A DNA stretch of 64,000 nucleotides, taken from positions 1 to 64,000 of the forward strand of contig JAPFFF010000014.1 in assembly GCA_039105265.1 (NCBI GenBank). Reading direction: 5' to 3'. Below the pieces are notes generated by a model. That model ran no database searches. It had not been told where the DNA came from and saw only the letters and a program-made list of their open reading frames with translations. Each line of letters begins with the position of its first letter. Position 1 is the first letter of the stretch. Shown here piece by piece: positions 42,832 through 53,486 of this stretch. Source of the stretch: Tritrichomonas musculus. Its lineage: Eukaryota; Parabasalia; Tritrichomonadida; Tritrichomonadidae. The position numbers and the translations under genes are program-made.

Positions 42832-45800
42832 TTAAGGTTCTTCAGCCTCATTTTCGCTTGGAGCTTCTTTGCTTAATATGTGCTTAACGAGGAAGAATTC
42901 ACCAATCATTAAAGCTGCAACAGCAACAATACATCCAATAACAATTCCTGCAATTGCTCCTCCACTTAACTTCTTTGTCTTTTCAACAATCTTATATTCA
43001 TCTGGATTATCGTAATTTACATTTCTTTCAAGAGTTAGTGTGTATTTCTTGAATTTGTATGCGGTTTCATCATCAAGTAATTTGGAATTGGATGACTCTT
43101 CATCTTTAATTTCTTCACAATGTGCTGAATCATAATAATTAAGATCTGAACCAAAATCCAATTTATCACGCCAAGCTGGACAATTAAATCTTTCCTCAGA
43201 AACTATGGTCAAACTACTAACTTGACTAACATTAAATCTATCATCTGGAAATACTATTTTGAATGATTGCGGAACTTGGTCATAATCAGGGCTCAGAGAA
43301 AAGATTGCAGAACTAAGTTCAGTATTCAATGTTTTAACCTTGTAAATTATATCGGTCTTATTCAATATAATATAAGAATTAATTGTAACAGTTGAACCTT
43401 GGTTCACAACTAATGGACCATTAATATTATAGTTTTGAAGAGTGATGTACTTTCCCCCTTCAATTGAGATATTGTTGACGTTAATTTCAATTTCGTCATC
43501 ACTTAATAAACGAGCATCATTGTCATCTTCGGAAACATCTGGATGTTCAGCTTGAACACTGGCGTAATTGGAAGCTAGATGGAGATTTTGAATTGTAATA
43601 GATTTAACATTTTCAGGAACGTTGATTAAGAGGTTTGATTCTAACGATGCTGTTCCATTGAATGTAAGACTTGGTTGATTTGAATTAATATTTAATTCTT
43701 GGCTATTAGAAGGAAGCTTAATTGAAAAATCAACATTTGATCTTGAGCCCAAATTAACAGTATTTGAACCTTGATTCATTAAAAGATTCAAATTGCCACC
43801 ATTGAAGTCAATAGGATTTTTTCCACATGATATATATTGATTTGGTGATAAAGTATAACTATATGGAATAGTTGATTCGTCATCAACAGAAATATCAAAC
43901 ACAGTATCTTTTTGCACGCCCAAATTATCAGCGTTCTTTTGATCTTGAAGCATTTTGCCGAATGATTGAATAAATTCGTTAGTGTTTCCAAAGTTGAACT
44001 GAACTGTTTCTAAAGATGCTGTTGTTGGGAAGTAATCTGGACGGACACCATTATAAAATACTTTATAAGTACAAAAACTTGGGCTTCTATATTTATTTGA
44101 AACATAAACGCTGACATTATCATTTAGTCCAATTGGATATTGATAAATTGGCTCAAAATTAAAGCTATTGAAATATAATCCGGTTAGGTTTGATGATGCA
44201 AATGCGTTTTTGCCAATCTTTAATTCCTCACTTCCTTGCAAGAATATGTAATTAAAGCCAGGACAATCTGCAAAGCAGTACTCTCCTAAATATTTAACAG
44301 AATAATATATTCTCAACATACCGGATAATCCTGTACAATTGGCAAATGCATAATTTCCAATTGAACTTAATAAGTGTTCACTTCTTGGTTGATAATACGA
44401 ACTCCAACTATATTTATAATAATAGTAATTTCTAAGTTCTAAAGTACTGAATCCACTGCATCCATAAAATGCATAATGACCTATTGATTTATAACAGCTT
44501 GGAATGATTAGTTCTCCAGTAAATCTATTACAATTATAAAATGAATAATTTCCTATTACGAAACCATTAGAACCTGCATTATTAACATAATTCTCAGTTA
44601 TGTTTCGTGAGCTCTCGTTAAATATTAAATTTCCTCTAAAGTTGGAGCATCCATAAAATGCATAATCTTCAATATTTGCAATTGGAATAGTAAGGGAGCC
44701 TGTAAATCCACATCGATAAAAAGCATACTTTCCAATACGAGAAACATTAAAAAGATCTAAATCTCCATTGAATGAAGTGCATCCACAAAAAGCATAATCA
44801 CATATTTCGCAAGATATAATATTATATGAAGGATAACCACCTCCTGATTCTTTGAATAAACGATATCCTATTCTTAATGAGCCGCTTAATTTTGTGCATT
44901 GGTAAAAGGCAAAGGAACCGATTCTTTTGAGACCAAATCCTAGATGCAATGGTCCACTAAGTGAAGAGCAACCATAAAATGAATAATTTCCAATTTCAAA
45001 TAAGTTAGATGAAAAAGTTAATGGTCCATTAAGTGAAGAACATCCATAAAATGCATAAGAAGAAACAAAATCAACAAAGATAGAAGTATTTACGAGTCCT
45101 TTTAATTTGGAGCAGCCATAGAAAGAGTAATTGGAAATACCAATAAGTCCAGGACTAAGTGTTAAATATCCATTCAAGTTGCTGCATTGATAAAATGCAT
45201 ATTCTTCAATGACATCCAAAACATTATAAAGATTAAGATCGCCTGTCAATTTAGAGCAATTATAGAATGTATATGCATTGATTTTAGTTATGGATGGAGG
45301 CAATAATAATTCGCTTTTCATGCCTGAACAATTATAAAATGAACCTTCAGGAAGATCTTCTACTCCATCTTCAATATTCAAGCCAGTAAATCCAGTGCAT
45401 TGAGCAAAATCATAAGAACCTAGGGTTATACCTGACTTCAGAATCAAATTTCCTTTAAGGCCTGTACAGTAAGCGAAAGATATATCGCCAAGAGTTAAAT
45501 CACCATGCAAGGTCAAATCTCCCTGAAATCCAGAACAATTGAAAAATGTTCTATCTCCAATAGATTTGACTGTTTCTGGAATAGTACATGAGCCTAATGA
45601 TATGCAGTGTTCAAATGCAGAATCTTTGATTTCTGTAATGTTTTCAGGAATTTGTAATTGCTTAATTCCTGTGCACTCACAAAAGTACTCCTTTGGAATG
45701 TAAGCAAAGTGATCTGGAATCTGGCTGGCTCCTTTCAAACCTGTGCATCCATAAAATACACCTGTTCCACATTTGTTACATTTAACATTTTCTGGAACAG

Positions 45801-48800
45801 TTATTATTTCAAGTCCAGTGCAATTTCTAAAAGCATAATCACCAATTGAATTAACATTATCACCAATCGTCAAATTGTAAATGCTTGAGCAACTGTAAAA
45901 TGCATAATCTCCAATTTTATCAGCTCTATCAAATTCAATTTCTTTAATATTAGAGCAGTATTGGAAAACATAATTATATATGGAAACGAGTGAACAGAAA
46001 TCTAAACGAGTAAGAGAAGTGCAATATTCAAATGCATAATTCCTTATATAATACAATTTTCTATTAAAACTAATGTTGCTGAGAGAAGAACAATGCGAAA
46101 AAGATCTATATCCAATAGTTTCTAAACTATCCATAAATGTCAAATTTTGTAAATTATAACAATGTTGAAATGCATAATCGCCAATTTCCTTCAAACTACT
46201 ATTGAATACGACATAAGAGATTTGTGTACAAGATTCAAATGCCCTGGAACTAAGAGTGGTAATGTATGAAATATTAATTGTTCCAGTTAAACCTGAACAA
46301 CAACTAAAGCATCCTTCATCCAATTGTGTAATGTTTTCATGAAGATCAATGGTTTCCAAACTTATGCAATTTGCAAAAGCATAAGATGATATTGATTCCA
46401 AATTAGGCGGGAATTCCAAATTCTTACCCAAAGAAGAGCAATATTGAAAAGCGCTTGAACCAATGCTAGTCAAATTTTCAGTAAAGTTGATTGTTTTGAG
46501 TTTGCTGCAATTAAAGAATGCATTATTCTCTATTTCAGTTAACGAACCAGGGAAGTTAACTTCATTTACTGAACCTGGAGTTTTTTGGAGTTCTGAACAA
46601 TAAGCAAAGGAATATTGCCCAATTGTTTTAATTCCAGTGCTAAAGTCAACTTCGTTCAAACTTGAGCAGCCTCTAAATGCAGAATTTTGAGTTGATTGAA
46701 AATCAGGATGGAGAGTTAATTTTGTAAGACTTGAGCAAAGCATGAAAGTTGAATTCGAAATAGTTGTAATTTTTCCTGGAATTACCAACTCTCCAGAGGA
46801 ACTATTACAGTTATAAAAGGCGGAATCACCAAGTGTTGTCAAGTTAACTGGAAGAGCAATTTTTGTAAGAGAGCAGCAGTCGTAAAAAGCAAAGGATTCG
46901 ATAGTTTCTAAGCTTGGTGGGAAATTAATTGTTCTGAGAGAATAACATTTACCGAAAGCCCAAGATTCTATCTTTTCTAAGGTTCCTGGTAAATCACCAT
47001 CAATTGTTGTGAGAGAATTGCATTCACAAAAAGCTGAGGATGATATTGTTTCCAAGTTACTAGATAATTTAACTTTAGTGAGAGAATTACAGTATTCAAA
47101 TGTAGAATCAGAAATTGTTGTTAAATTAGTTGGCAAGCTAACTTCAGTTAAACTTGTGCAATATTGAAAAGCAAATGGGCCAATTACAGTAATATTATCG
47201 TTAAAGGCAATTCTGGTAATGTTAATGCAATTGGAGAATGTTGAAGCTTCAATTTCTTGTAAGTAGTTAGAAAGTGTTAACGTTCCAGTTAGATTTATGC
47301 AACTTACAAAAGCCGAGTTTCCAACAAGACTAACTGAATTTGGAATTGTTAATGCATTAGATAAGTTCGTACAATAAGCGAAAGCTTTAATTCCGATTTC
47401 TTCGAGCTTGGAATTAGTTGCAAAAGTCAAAGCTTGAAGCCTTGAGCAATCTTCAAAGGCGTTGCTTGAAATAAGTTTAACAGAGTTTGGAATGGTTAGA
47501 CGGTTATCGATTGAGTGACAATTATAAAAAGAGAAGTTGCCAATTATAATAAGAGAATTAGGAAGTCCTCCAAATTGAGTGATACCATAACAATCGCAAA
47601 ATGAACCATTACCTGTTTCATTGACACTAGTTCCAAGGTCTAAAGATTTGATTTTATGGCATTCTGAAAAGGCAGAGTCACCTATAAAGTAAAGCGTGTT
47701 TGGAATTTTAATGTCGGCAACCATATTAAAGCACTTTTCGAATGAAGAATTTCCGAGCGTTGTAAGTTTGGATGGAATTCGAGAAAGACCATTGAATCCA
47801 GCACAATTATAAAAGGCTTTATGGCCAATGTACTCGACGTTATCACCAAGTCTTAGATAATTAAGGTGATGGCATTGATAGAATGCTTTGTCTCCAATTG
47901 TTTTTACGGAATCTGGGAGAACCAACGGACCATAACAACCAGTGCAGCGATAAAAGGCTTCTTTGCCGATACTCTCAACGTTTCTTCCAAAAACAAGGTA
48001 TTCGGCTCCATAGCAATTATAAAATGCAGAATCGCCAATTTTAGTGACTAAATTTGGAATCGTTATGTCACTTTTAATGGAATAGCAGTTGTCAAAAGCA
48101 TGTGAACCAATTTCTCTAAGGCTGTAGCTTAAGTTTAGTTTTGAAATATCAACACAATTATAAAATGCATAATCACCAATGAGTTCAACAGTGTGTGGGA
48201 TTATTAGTTTTTGGCTAATTGTATTTTTGTATGAACCTTTTTCATGGTAAAATGCATACTCGCCAATTTCGCGTATGTTTTCATTAAAAATCAGTTTTGT
48301 TAGAGAACAATCATAAAAGGCATAGCCTGGAATAATTTTTATAGCTTCTGGAATTGTAAGCTCTCCTCCAATGTTACTGTTTTTAAAAGATGCAATTCCA
48401 AGAGTTGTCAATGAATTAGGCAAAGCTAAAGTATTCCCTAAATATGGACAGTCAGCGAAAGCATAATTTCCTATTTCTTTAAGCTTATTTTGGAAGGATA
48501 CAGAACTAATAAATTCGCATTTGTAAAAGGCATACTGTCCGATCTTCGTCAATGATTCTGGAAATTCTATTTGACTGTAGCTTGTTGAAGTGCATTCGCA
48601 GAATGAATAGTCGCCTATTTCAGTTAAGCCAGTGCCAAGGTTTAAGGGAGATATGCCTTTCCAGTGATAAAAGGCATATTTTCCGATTTTTTGAACTGAA
48701 TCAGGGATGGAGAGTGTATAATAGGAGCTATCGGAGCCAAAACCAGTGCAATTGTAAAAAGCATAATCACCGATTGATGTTAGCCTTTCTGGGAAACTGC

Positions 48801-49203
48801 CGCTTAGCTTCAAGTCTTGGCATTCGTTGAAGGCATAAGCTCCAATTGTAGTTACATTTTGTTGAAATGTTATTGATTGTAATGCAGTTCCTTCAAAGGC
48901 GTGCTCTCCAATCGTGGTCAAGTTAAGAGGCAATGTTATACTTTCTAAAGATGTGCATCCTGCAAATGCAGAATTTCCAATTGTAAGTAAGCCTTCTGGC
49001 AAGTTAATTGTCGTTAATGCAGTGCATCCTTTAAAGGCATCATCTTTAATTGCTGTAACATCAGCATGCAAGATCACTGTTTTTATTTGTGTGCAGCCTT
49101 GAAGTCCGCCGACTTCTGTCTCTTCATTTGGAAATGTATAGGTGTTTCCAGTAGGACAAACTCCAAAGCAGATCGCTGTGAGTGCGAAGAAGAGTTTAAG
49201 CAT
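42832..49203 (-). CDS. BspA-like leucine-rich-repeat surface protein
   Basis: 2,123 aa. Signal peptide at residues 1-18 (MLKLFFALTAICFGVC). Residues about 25-1650 are LRR_5 (TpLRR/BspA-type) repeats of 22-24 residues with the core I-x-x-x-A-F-x-x-C-x-x-L, for example ITSIGDYAFYNCTGF and LTTIGEHAFEGTALQ, dozens of them. A beta-rich, non-repeat region follows (about 1650-2070). One membrane helix lies at about 2081-2105 (AIAGIVIGCIVAVAALMIG), followed by a short acidic cytosolic tail ending NEAEEP. This is the classic type I layout of trichomonad BspA-like proteins, thought to face the host or bacteria; adhesion is known for some bacterial relatives and only inferred here. The start is the first ATG, with TCA initiators close upstream. 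Confidence 0.93.
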   Translation of the reverse strand: MLKLFFALTAICFGVCPTGNTYTFPNEETEVGGLQGCTQIKTVILHADVTAIKDDAFKGCTALTTINLPEGLLTIGNSAFAGCTSLESITLPLNLTTIGEHAFEGTALQSITFQQNVTTIGAYAFNECQDLKLSGSFPERLTSIGDYAFYNCTGFGSDSSYYTLSIPDSVQKIGKYAFYHWKGISPLNLGTGLTEIGDYSFCECTSTSYSQIEFPESLTKIGQYAFYKCEFISSVSFQNKLKEIGNYAFADCPYLGNTLALPNSLTTLGIASFKNSNIGGELTIPEAIKIIPGYAFYDCSLTKLIFNENIREIGEYAFYHEKGSYKNTISQKLIIPHTVELIGDYAFYNCVDISKLNLSYSLREIGSHAFDNCYSIKSDITIPNLVTKIGDSAFYNCYGAEYLVFGRNVESIGKEAFYRCTGCYGPLVLPDSVKTIGDKAFYQCHHLNYLRLGDNVEYIGHKAFYNCAGFNGLSRIPSKLTTLGNSSFEKCFNMVADIKIPNTLYFIGDSAFSECHKIKSLDLGTSVNETGNGSFCDCYGITQFGGLPNSLIIIGNFSFYNCHSIDNRLTIPNSVKLISSNAFEDCSRLQALTFATNSKLEEIGIKAFAYCTNLSNALTIPNSVSLVGNSAFVSCINLTGTLTLSNYLQEIEASTFSNCINITRIAFNDNITVIGPFAFQYCTSLTEVSLPTNLTTISDSTFEYCNSLTKVKLSSNLETISSSAFCECNSLTTIDGDLPGTLEKIESWAFGKCYSLRTINFPPSLETIESFAFYDCCSLTKIALPVNLTTLGDSAFYNCNSSSGELVIPGKITTISNSTFMLCSSLTKLTLHPDFQSTQNSAFRGCSSLNEVDFSTGIKTIGQYSFAYCSELQKTPGSVNEVNFPGSLTEIENNAFFNCSKLKTINFTENLTSIGSSAFQYCSSLGKNLEFPPNLESISSYAFANCISLETIDLHENITQLDEGCFSCCSGLTGTINISYITTLSSRAFESCTQISYVVFNSSLKEIGDYAFQHCYNLQNLTFMDSLETIGYRSFSHCSSLSNISFNRKLYYIRNYAFEYCTSLTRLDFCSLVSIYNYVFQYCSNIKEIEFDRADKIGDYAFYSCSSIYNLTIGDNVNSIGDYAFRNCTGLEIITVPENVKCNKCGTGVFYGCTGLKGASQIPDHFAYIPKEYFCECTGIKQLQIPENITEIKDSAFEHCISLGSCTIPETVKSIGDRTFFNCSGFQGDLTLHGDLTLGDISFAYCTGLKGNLILKSGITLGSYDFAQCTGFTGLNIEDGVEDLPEGSFYNCSGMKSELLLPPSITKINAYTFYNCSKLTGDLNLYNVLDVIEEYAFYQCSNLNGYLTLSPGLIGISNYSFYGCSKLKGLVNTSIFVDFVSSYAFYGCSSLNGPLTFSSNLFEIGNYSFYGCSSLSGPLHLGFGLKRIGSFAFYQCTKLSGSLRIGYRLFKESGGGYPSYNIISCEICDYAFCGCTSFNGDLDLFNVSRIGKYAFYRCGFTGSLTIPIANIEDYAFYGCSNFRGNLIFNESSRNITENYVNNAGSNGFVIGNYSFYNCNRFTGELIIPSCYKSIGHYAFYGCSGFSTLELRNYYYYKYSWSSYYQPRSEHLLSSIGNYAFANCTGLSGMLRIYYSVKYLGEYCFADCPGFNYIFLQGSEELKIGKNAFASSNLTGLYFNSFNFEPIYQYPIGLNDNVSVYVSNKYRSPSFCTYKVFYNGVRPDYFPTTASLETVQFNFGNTNEFIQSFGKMLQDQKNADNLGVQKDTVFDISVDDESTIPYSYTLSPNQYISCGKNPIDFNGGNLNLLMNQGSNTVNLGSRSNVDFSIKLPSNSQELNINSNQPSLTFNGTASLESNLLINVPENVKSITIQNLHLASNYASVQAEHPDVSEDDNDARLLSDDEIEINVNNISIEGGKYITLQNYNINGPLVVNQGSTVTINSYIILNKTDIIYKVKTLNTELSSAIFSLSPDYDQVPQSFKIVFPDDRFNVSQVSSLTIVSEERFNCPAWRDKLDFGSDLNYYDSAHCEEIKDEESSNSKLLDDETAYKFKKYTLTLERNVNYDNPDEYKIVEKTKKLSGGAIAGIVIGCIVAVAALMIGEFFLVKHILSKEAPSENEAEEP

Positions 49204-50054
49204 AAAATTTAGTGAAATGATTCAAAAAGATTTCAGGTTTTTGAAAGCGTGCTTTCTTTTTTGGTTCAATTTTTATTAATTTTTATATTTTGAATGACTA
49301 AATATAAAATTCCATTTTTGTTATTTTGGATATTTCACTTTTTTTAAAGTTGCAAATCGTATTTAGCTACAAATATCTCGATTTTATTATTATTATGCAT
49401 ATTATGACAATACGTTATTAAATTTGTGAGAAAAAAATCTTATCGTATAATTTTCTTTAACTAATAATTTGCTTATTTCAGCATTTTTATATTGTTTTCT
49501 TAAAGAAAATAAAGAGAAAATGGACCTTTCCTTTTTTGGCTAGAAATTTCAATAAAATTCATAAAAAGCTCAATTAATTTGAGCTTTCCTCAACCGAAAC
49601 CATTTTTCTTCTACTTATTATTTTTATCCTTTTTTGTTTTATGAACTATTTTAGTGATAAAGAAAAAAAATTTTTTAATTATATAATGCACCATTTAACT
49701 TTTTAAGTAGAAAGATTTTATCCTCTAATGATGTGATCAGTTTAATAATCACTTACTAATCAATTTTTCAAGGTAAAATATTGATATTCAGAATTTTTGA
49801 GAGTAACAAATATTTTTTCGATTTCAGCGTCTTGGTCTAAAAGGCTTCCAGATGCCTCTTAAATCTTTTTATCATACCTATATTACAAATCGTATGCTTC
49901 TAATTTGGCTAAAGAGTATAATTTCAAAAGATAATCTTCAAATCAAGTAAGTATAAATCGTTTTTTATGAAACATATAGACTAAAAACCTTTTAATCCTT
50001 TGAGTACTTGTTTAATTTTAATCCAAAATTCGATTTGAGAAAAAAAAGTATCAA
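49204..50054. other. Intergenic region upstream of the BspA-like gene
   Basis: AT-rich. It contains a small palindrome GCTCAATTAATTTGAGC (49569-49585). No gene recognised. Confidence 0.5.
49206..49220 (-). promoter_or_regulatory. Initiator candidates of the BspA-like gene
   Basis: On the minus strand TCATTTCACTAAATTTT runs straight into the ATG. Two TCA motifs (A+1 at 49218 and 49213) fit the trichomonad initiator. Confidence 0.5.
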
Positions 50055-50636
50055 TTAAAAAAATTTATTAAAATCAAAATTCATATTTGAGGAACTTTCT
50101 TCATTAGAAACAGTAGTATAGTCATCTATTTCTGTATTAGCCAACACATTGTCGTTCAGTTCCTGCGTACCTTTTTCTTCGCTAACATAATATATATTCT
50201 TCACTTTTGTTTTTGGCTTCGGCTTCCTAACCACTTCAACTTGCTTTGATTGAAACTTAGAAAGTAGTTCGCATCCTTGTGCTGACTTGATTATTCTGAA
50301 AATGTGAGGATTTTTGTTCGTCAGCTCTTCATAAAAGTTTTCAGTGAACCAAATAATCAGTGAATCTTTGAGTCTCTTGCTTTGGTTGCGTAGTGGACTG
50401 AGTTTTTTGAGTTCTTTGTAATTATTCTCTATTTCTTTAGCAGCGTTGAAAAGAGTGTCTCGATGAATGTTGAGTTTTTCAAACAAATTTTTGATCTCAA
50501 AGTACTTGTTGCCGAGGATTCTTATTTTGAAGTTGGCGTTTTCACGAATGTGAAGTGTTTGCTTGTTGGGAGGACACCAGTTGGCTTGGTTATTTTTCAA
50601 GTATAAAATTGACGGTGTTCTGCCTTTGATTTTCAT
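50055..50636 (-). CDS. Hypothetical protein, 193 aa
   Basis: Not recognised with confidence. Residues 1-115 look like a compact, basic, helical domain (QANWCPPNKQTLHIRENANF, then LGNKYFEIKNLFEKLNIHRD, then SLIIWFTENFYEELTNKNP). A basic stretch VRKPKPKTKVK at about 136-146 could be a nuclear localisation signal, and the C-terminal 50 residues are acidic and Ser/Asn-rich. Small basic domain plus NLS plus acidic tail fits a DNA-binding or chromatin protein, but that is inference. It ends 15 bases into a poly-A/T-rich zone; long gaps lie on both sides. Confidence 0.6.
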   Translation of the reverse strand: MKIKGRTPSILYLKNNQANWCPPNKQTLHIRENANFKIRILGNKYFEIKNLFEKLNIHRDTLFNAAKEIENNYKELKKLSPLRNQSKRLKDSLIIWFTENFYEELTNKNPHIFRIIKSAQGCELLSKFQSKQVEVVRKPKPKTKVKNIYYVSEEKGTQELNDNVLANTEIDDYTTVSNEESSSNMNFDFNKFF

Positions 50637-51728
50637 TTAAACAAAATGATGTGTTCATCACAAAAATTAATAGAAATTTATTTTTTGAGAGAAAAATCAT
50701 TTTTTTTTTTTTTTTTTTTTTTCGTTCTTTTATCAAAATGAAAGTTCAATAACAATATGTAAATTACACAATTTAGCTAACTAGAGAACAATTTATGTTT
50801 TATGAATCATAAACTCTTTTATTTCGCAAGTTCTTTTTTAACAATTAGGGAAAAAAGATTGGTGCTTTGAATTTAATATAAAGAGAATCCAAAAAAATTG
50901 TTAATTAATATCGAAATATGATTATTTTTGGTCAAAATCGTCACAAAGTCACTGGAATATTATATTACAATTGCTTTTTTTTGTAGCTTTTAGCAAGAAC
51001 TATATGAAAGGAAAATACTCTTTTACTATTAATTATACAATTTTAAACTCAAATCTTTCCTTCTTTTTTTCTTTTTCAAATCAAATAATTATTTTCAATA
51101 TTTAGTGTTTCTAAATCTGAAATAATATCATATGGCATCAACTAACAATTCAATATTTTTATATTCGATGAATTCAAGAAATATGTAATATGATATTATT
51201 TGCATGTTTGATTATTTAATAAAAATATAAACAATATAGATAAAATCATTATATTATTCTTTATACAATATTGATATTTTAAAATATACCATTAATAATC
51301 CTTGCTTTTTCTTTAACAAGGAAAAGAAGATTAACTAAAAAAAGATAAATGTTTCTTCATATTTACAAGCAAATATCTTTATTTCTTAAAACATCGAAGC
51401 ATTTCCTTCGTAAAACATCAATTTTTGCAAATAACCATTATATAACTTGAGATCATCTTCATTTTTTGATGAGTAGTTTTCTTATCTCTCCATTTCCTAT
51501 ATATTTTAAAAGACTTATTTTCAATAAACTCAAAGAATTTCTAACTTAATAAAAACTTTTTAAAATGTTCTTCTGATATCTTTTCGAAGTGGTTCAAATA
51601 CGGCAATACAAAAGGTTTGCAACCAAATCTATAAATAATGCAAGATCAGCAGAATCAAATAGCAAGCATCTTCATGAATAAAAAAAAAAAAAAAAAAAAA
51701 TATTAGATTAATTACATATAATTTTTTA
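50637..51728. other. Intergenic region, AT-rich
   Basis: Homopolymer T run at 50700-50722 and A run at 51680-51700. No gene, RNA or repeat family recognised up to the TIR element that starts at 51729. Confidence 0.5.
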
Positions 51729-53387
51729 CAGTCTTTTCGGTTTGATAGTGGAAAAATTCAATTTGATAGTGGAAAAGTTCATTTTGATAGTGGAAAAATT
51801 CATTTTGATAGTGGAAAAGTTCATTTTGATAGTGGAAAAATAGTAAACAAACAATAATTTGTTATAATTTATTGTTTTTTTAAAAAGATTAATACATATA
51901 TATTATATTTATTACATTCATTAATCAGATAAATAATTAATAAAATGATAATCAGAAAAAAAAATTTGTTCCATTAAGCATTTATTCTATAATTATAATA
52001 TGATATATATTTATTTCTTTTAATATATAAAATAAATAAAATTATTAATTAAATCAATTTTTAATATAGATATTGGTGTTTTATTTTTTTACTATGACAA
52101 ATGAAATGAAAAATTTTTTCAATTTTTTATTATAGAACACATGAAAAAAACATTAGTGATACATTAAATGAATATTAACCAAAAATAGCTTGGGAATTAA
52201 TGATAAAATAATGAGAATATATGCTTGAATTCTTTGCCAAAGTGTTTGACAATGAAGATATTTAAAGATTATCTTTAATGAGTAAAAACAAAGATGGTAG
52301 ATTTGAATAAATTACACATAAATCAAATATTATTATATAATCTAATATTTATGTATCAAACATAAAAAAATATCTTTTCTTTTTTAAGATAAAACCCTTT
52401 TGTTAAATTTAAAATTGTGAAGTTATTTGAAAAAGTTGGTATTTTTATTTTTTCAAAGGACTTAGCTCTCAAATTTTTTTTTTTAAAAAATTAATGAATT
52501 GAGAAACATTTTAGTGTAATTTTTGAAAACTGCTTATTTATTGGCGTTATTTAACCATTTCGCGTTGTCTTTATGAATGTAATGAGTTTATTGATAAATC
52601 TTTGATCGTTAAAACTATTAAAGATCTTTTCATCAACATAAGTTTTAGTTAAGCATTCATTTATATTTTGATTGCTTCGATTTAAACGAATTTTCGATTT
52701 TTAAAATAATTAAAACATTGTTCAAATTCTGAAAAAAATAGTAGAAAATTGCGAGACAATTTGCAGCACCTAAATAACTAGGCATTTTATAAAATGAGCC
52801 AATATTTTCTTATCAAGCTTTCATATTTATTGAAAATTGAAATGTTGAAAAGAAAATAATAATAATGCTGATAACAATGACCATGCCTGACAAGTATCAT
52901 CAAAATACATCATGCTACTTTGGGATATAACTTAAATGTAGGAGAACTTTACTTCCTGGAAGAGATTTCTTTCCAATGTTAACAAACTAATGGCAAAAAA
53001 AATTTTTCATTTCATTTGTCATAGTAAAAAAATAAAACACCAATATCTATATTAAAAATTGATTTAATTAATAATTTTATTTATTTTATATATTAAAAGA
53101 AATAAATATATATCATATTATAATTATAGAATAAATGCTTAATGGAACAAATTTTTTTTTCTGATTATCATTTTATTAATTATTTATCTGATTAATGAAT
53201 GTAATAAATATAATATATATGTATTAATCTTTTTAAAAAAACAATAAATTATAACAAATTATTGTTTGTTTACTATTTTTCCACTATCAAAATGAACTTT
53301 TCCACTATCAAAATGAATTTTTCCACTATCAAAATGAACTTTTCCACTATCAAATTGAATTTTTCCACTATCAAACCGAAAAGACTG
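51729..53387. mobile_element. Non-autonomous TIR element (1,659 bp) with 391-bp TIRs
   Basis: Left TIR 51729-52119 and right TIR 52997-53387 are inverted copies of equal length and look identical. The tips are CAGTCTTTTCGG / CCGAAAAGACTG, and TA flanks both ends (51727-51728, 53388-53389). Each TIR starts with five 21-bp units built on TTTGATAGTGGAAAA, with an alternating A/G at unit position 16. The 877-bp middle has no reading frame. Tip and TA duplication suggest a Tc1/mariner-type element moved by a transposase encoded elsewhere. Equal, unmutated TIRs indicate youth. Confidence 0.88.
51741..51842. repeat. Five 21-bp subterminal repeats (left TIR)
   Basis: Core TTTGATAGTGGAAAA at 21-base spacing, last unit shortened. 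The mirror set lies at about 53274-53375 in the right TIR. Likely transposase-binding sites. Confidence 0.85.
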
Positions 53388-53486
53388 TAATAAATAAAGA
53401 AAAAAAATAATTCAATTTATTTAAAAATAAATACAATTATAAATAATAAAATAATAAAAATAAAATAAAAAAAAAAAAAAAACAGC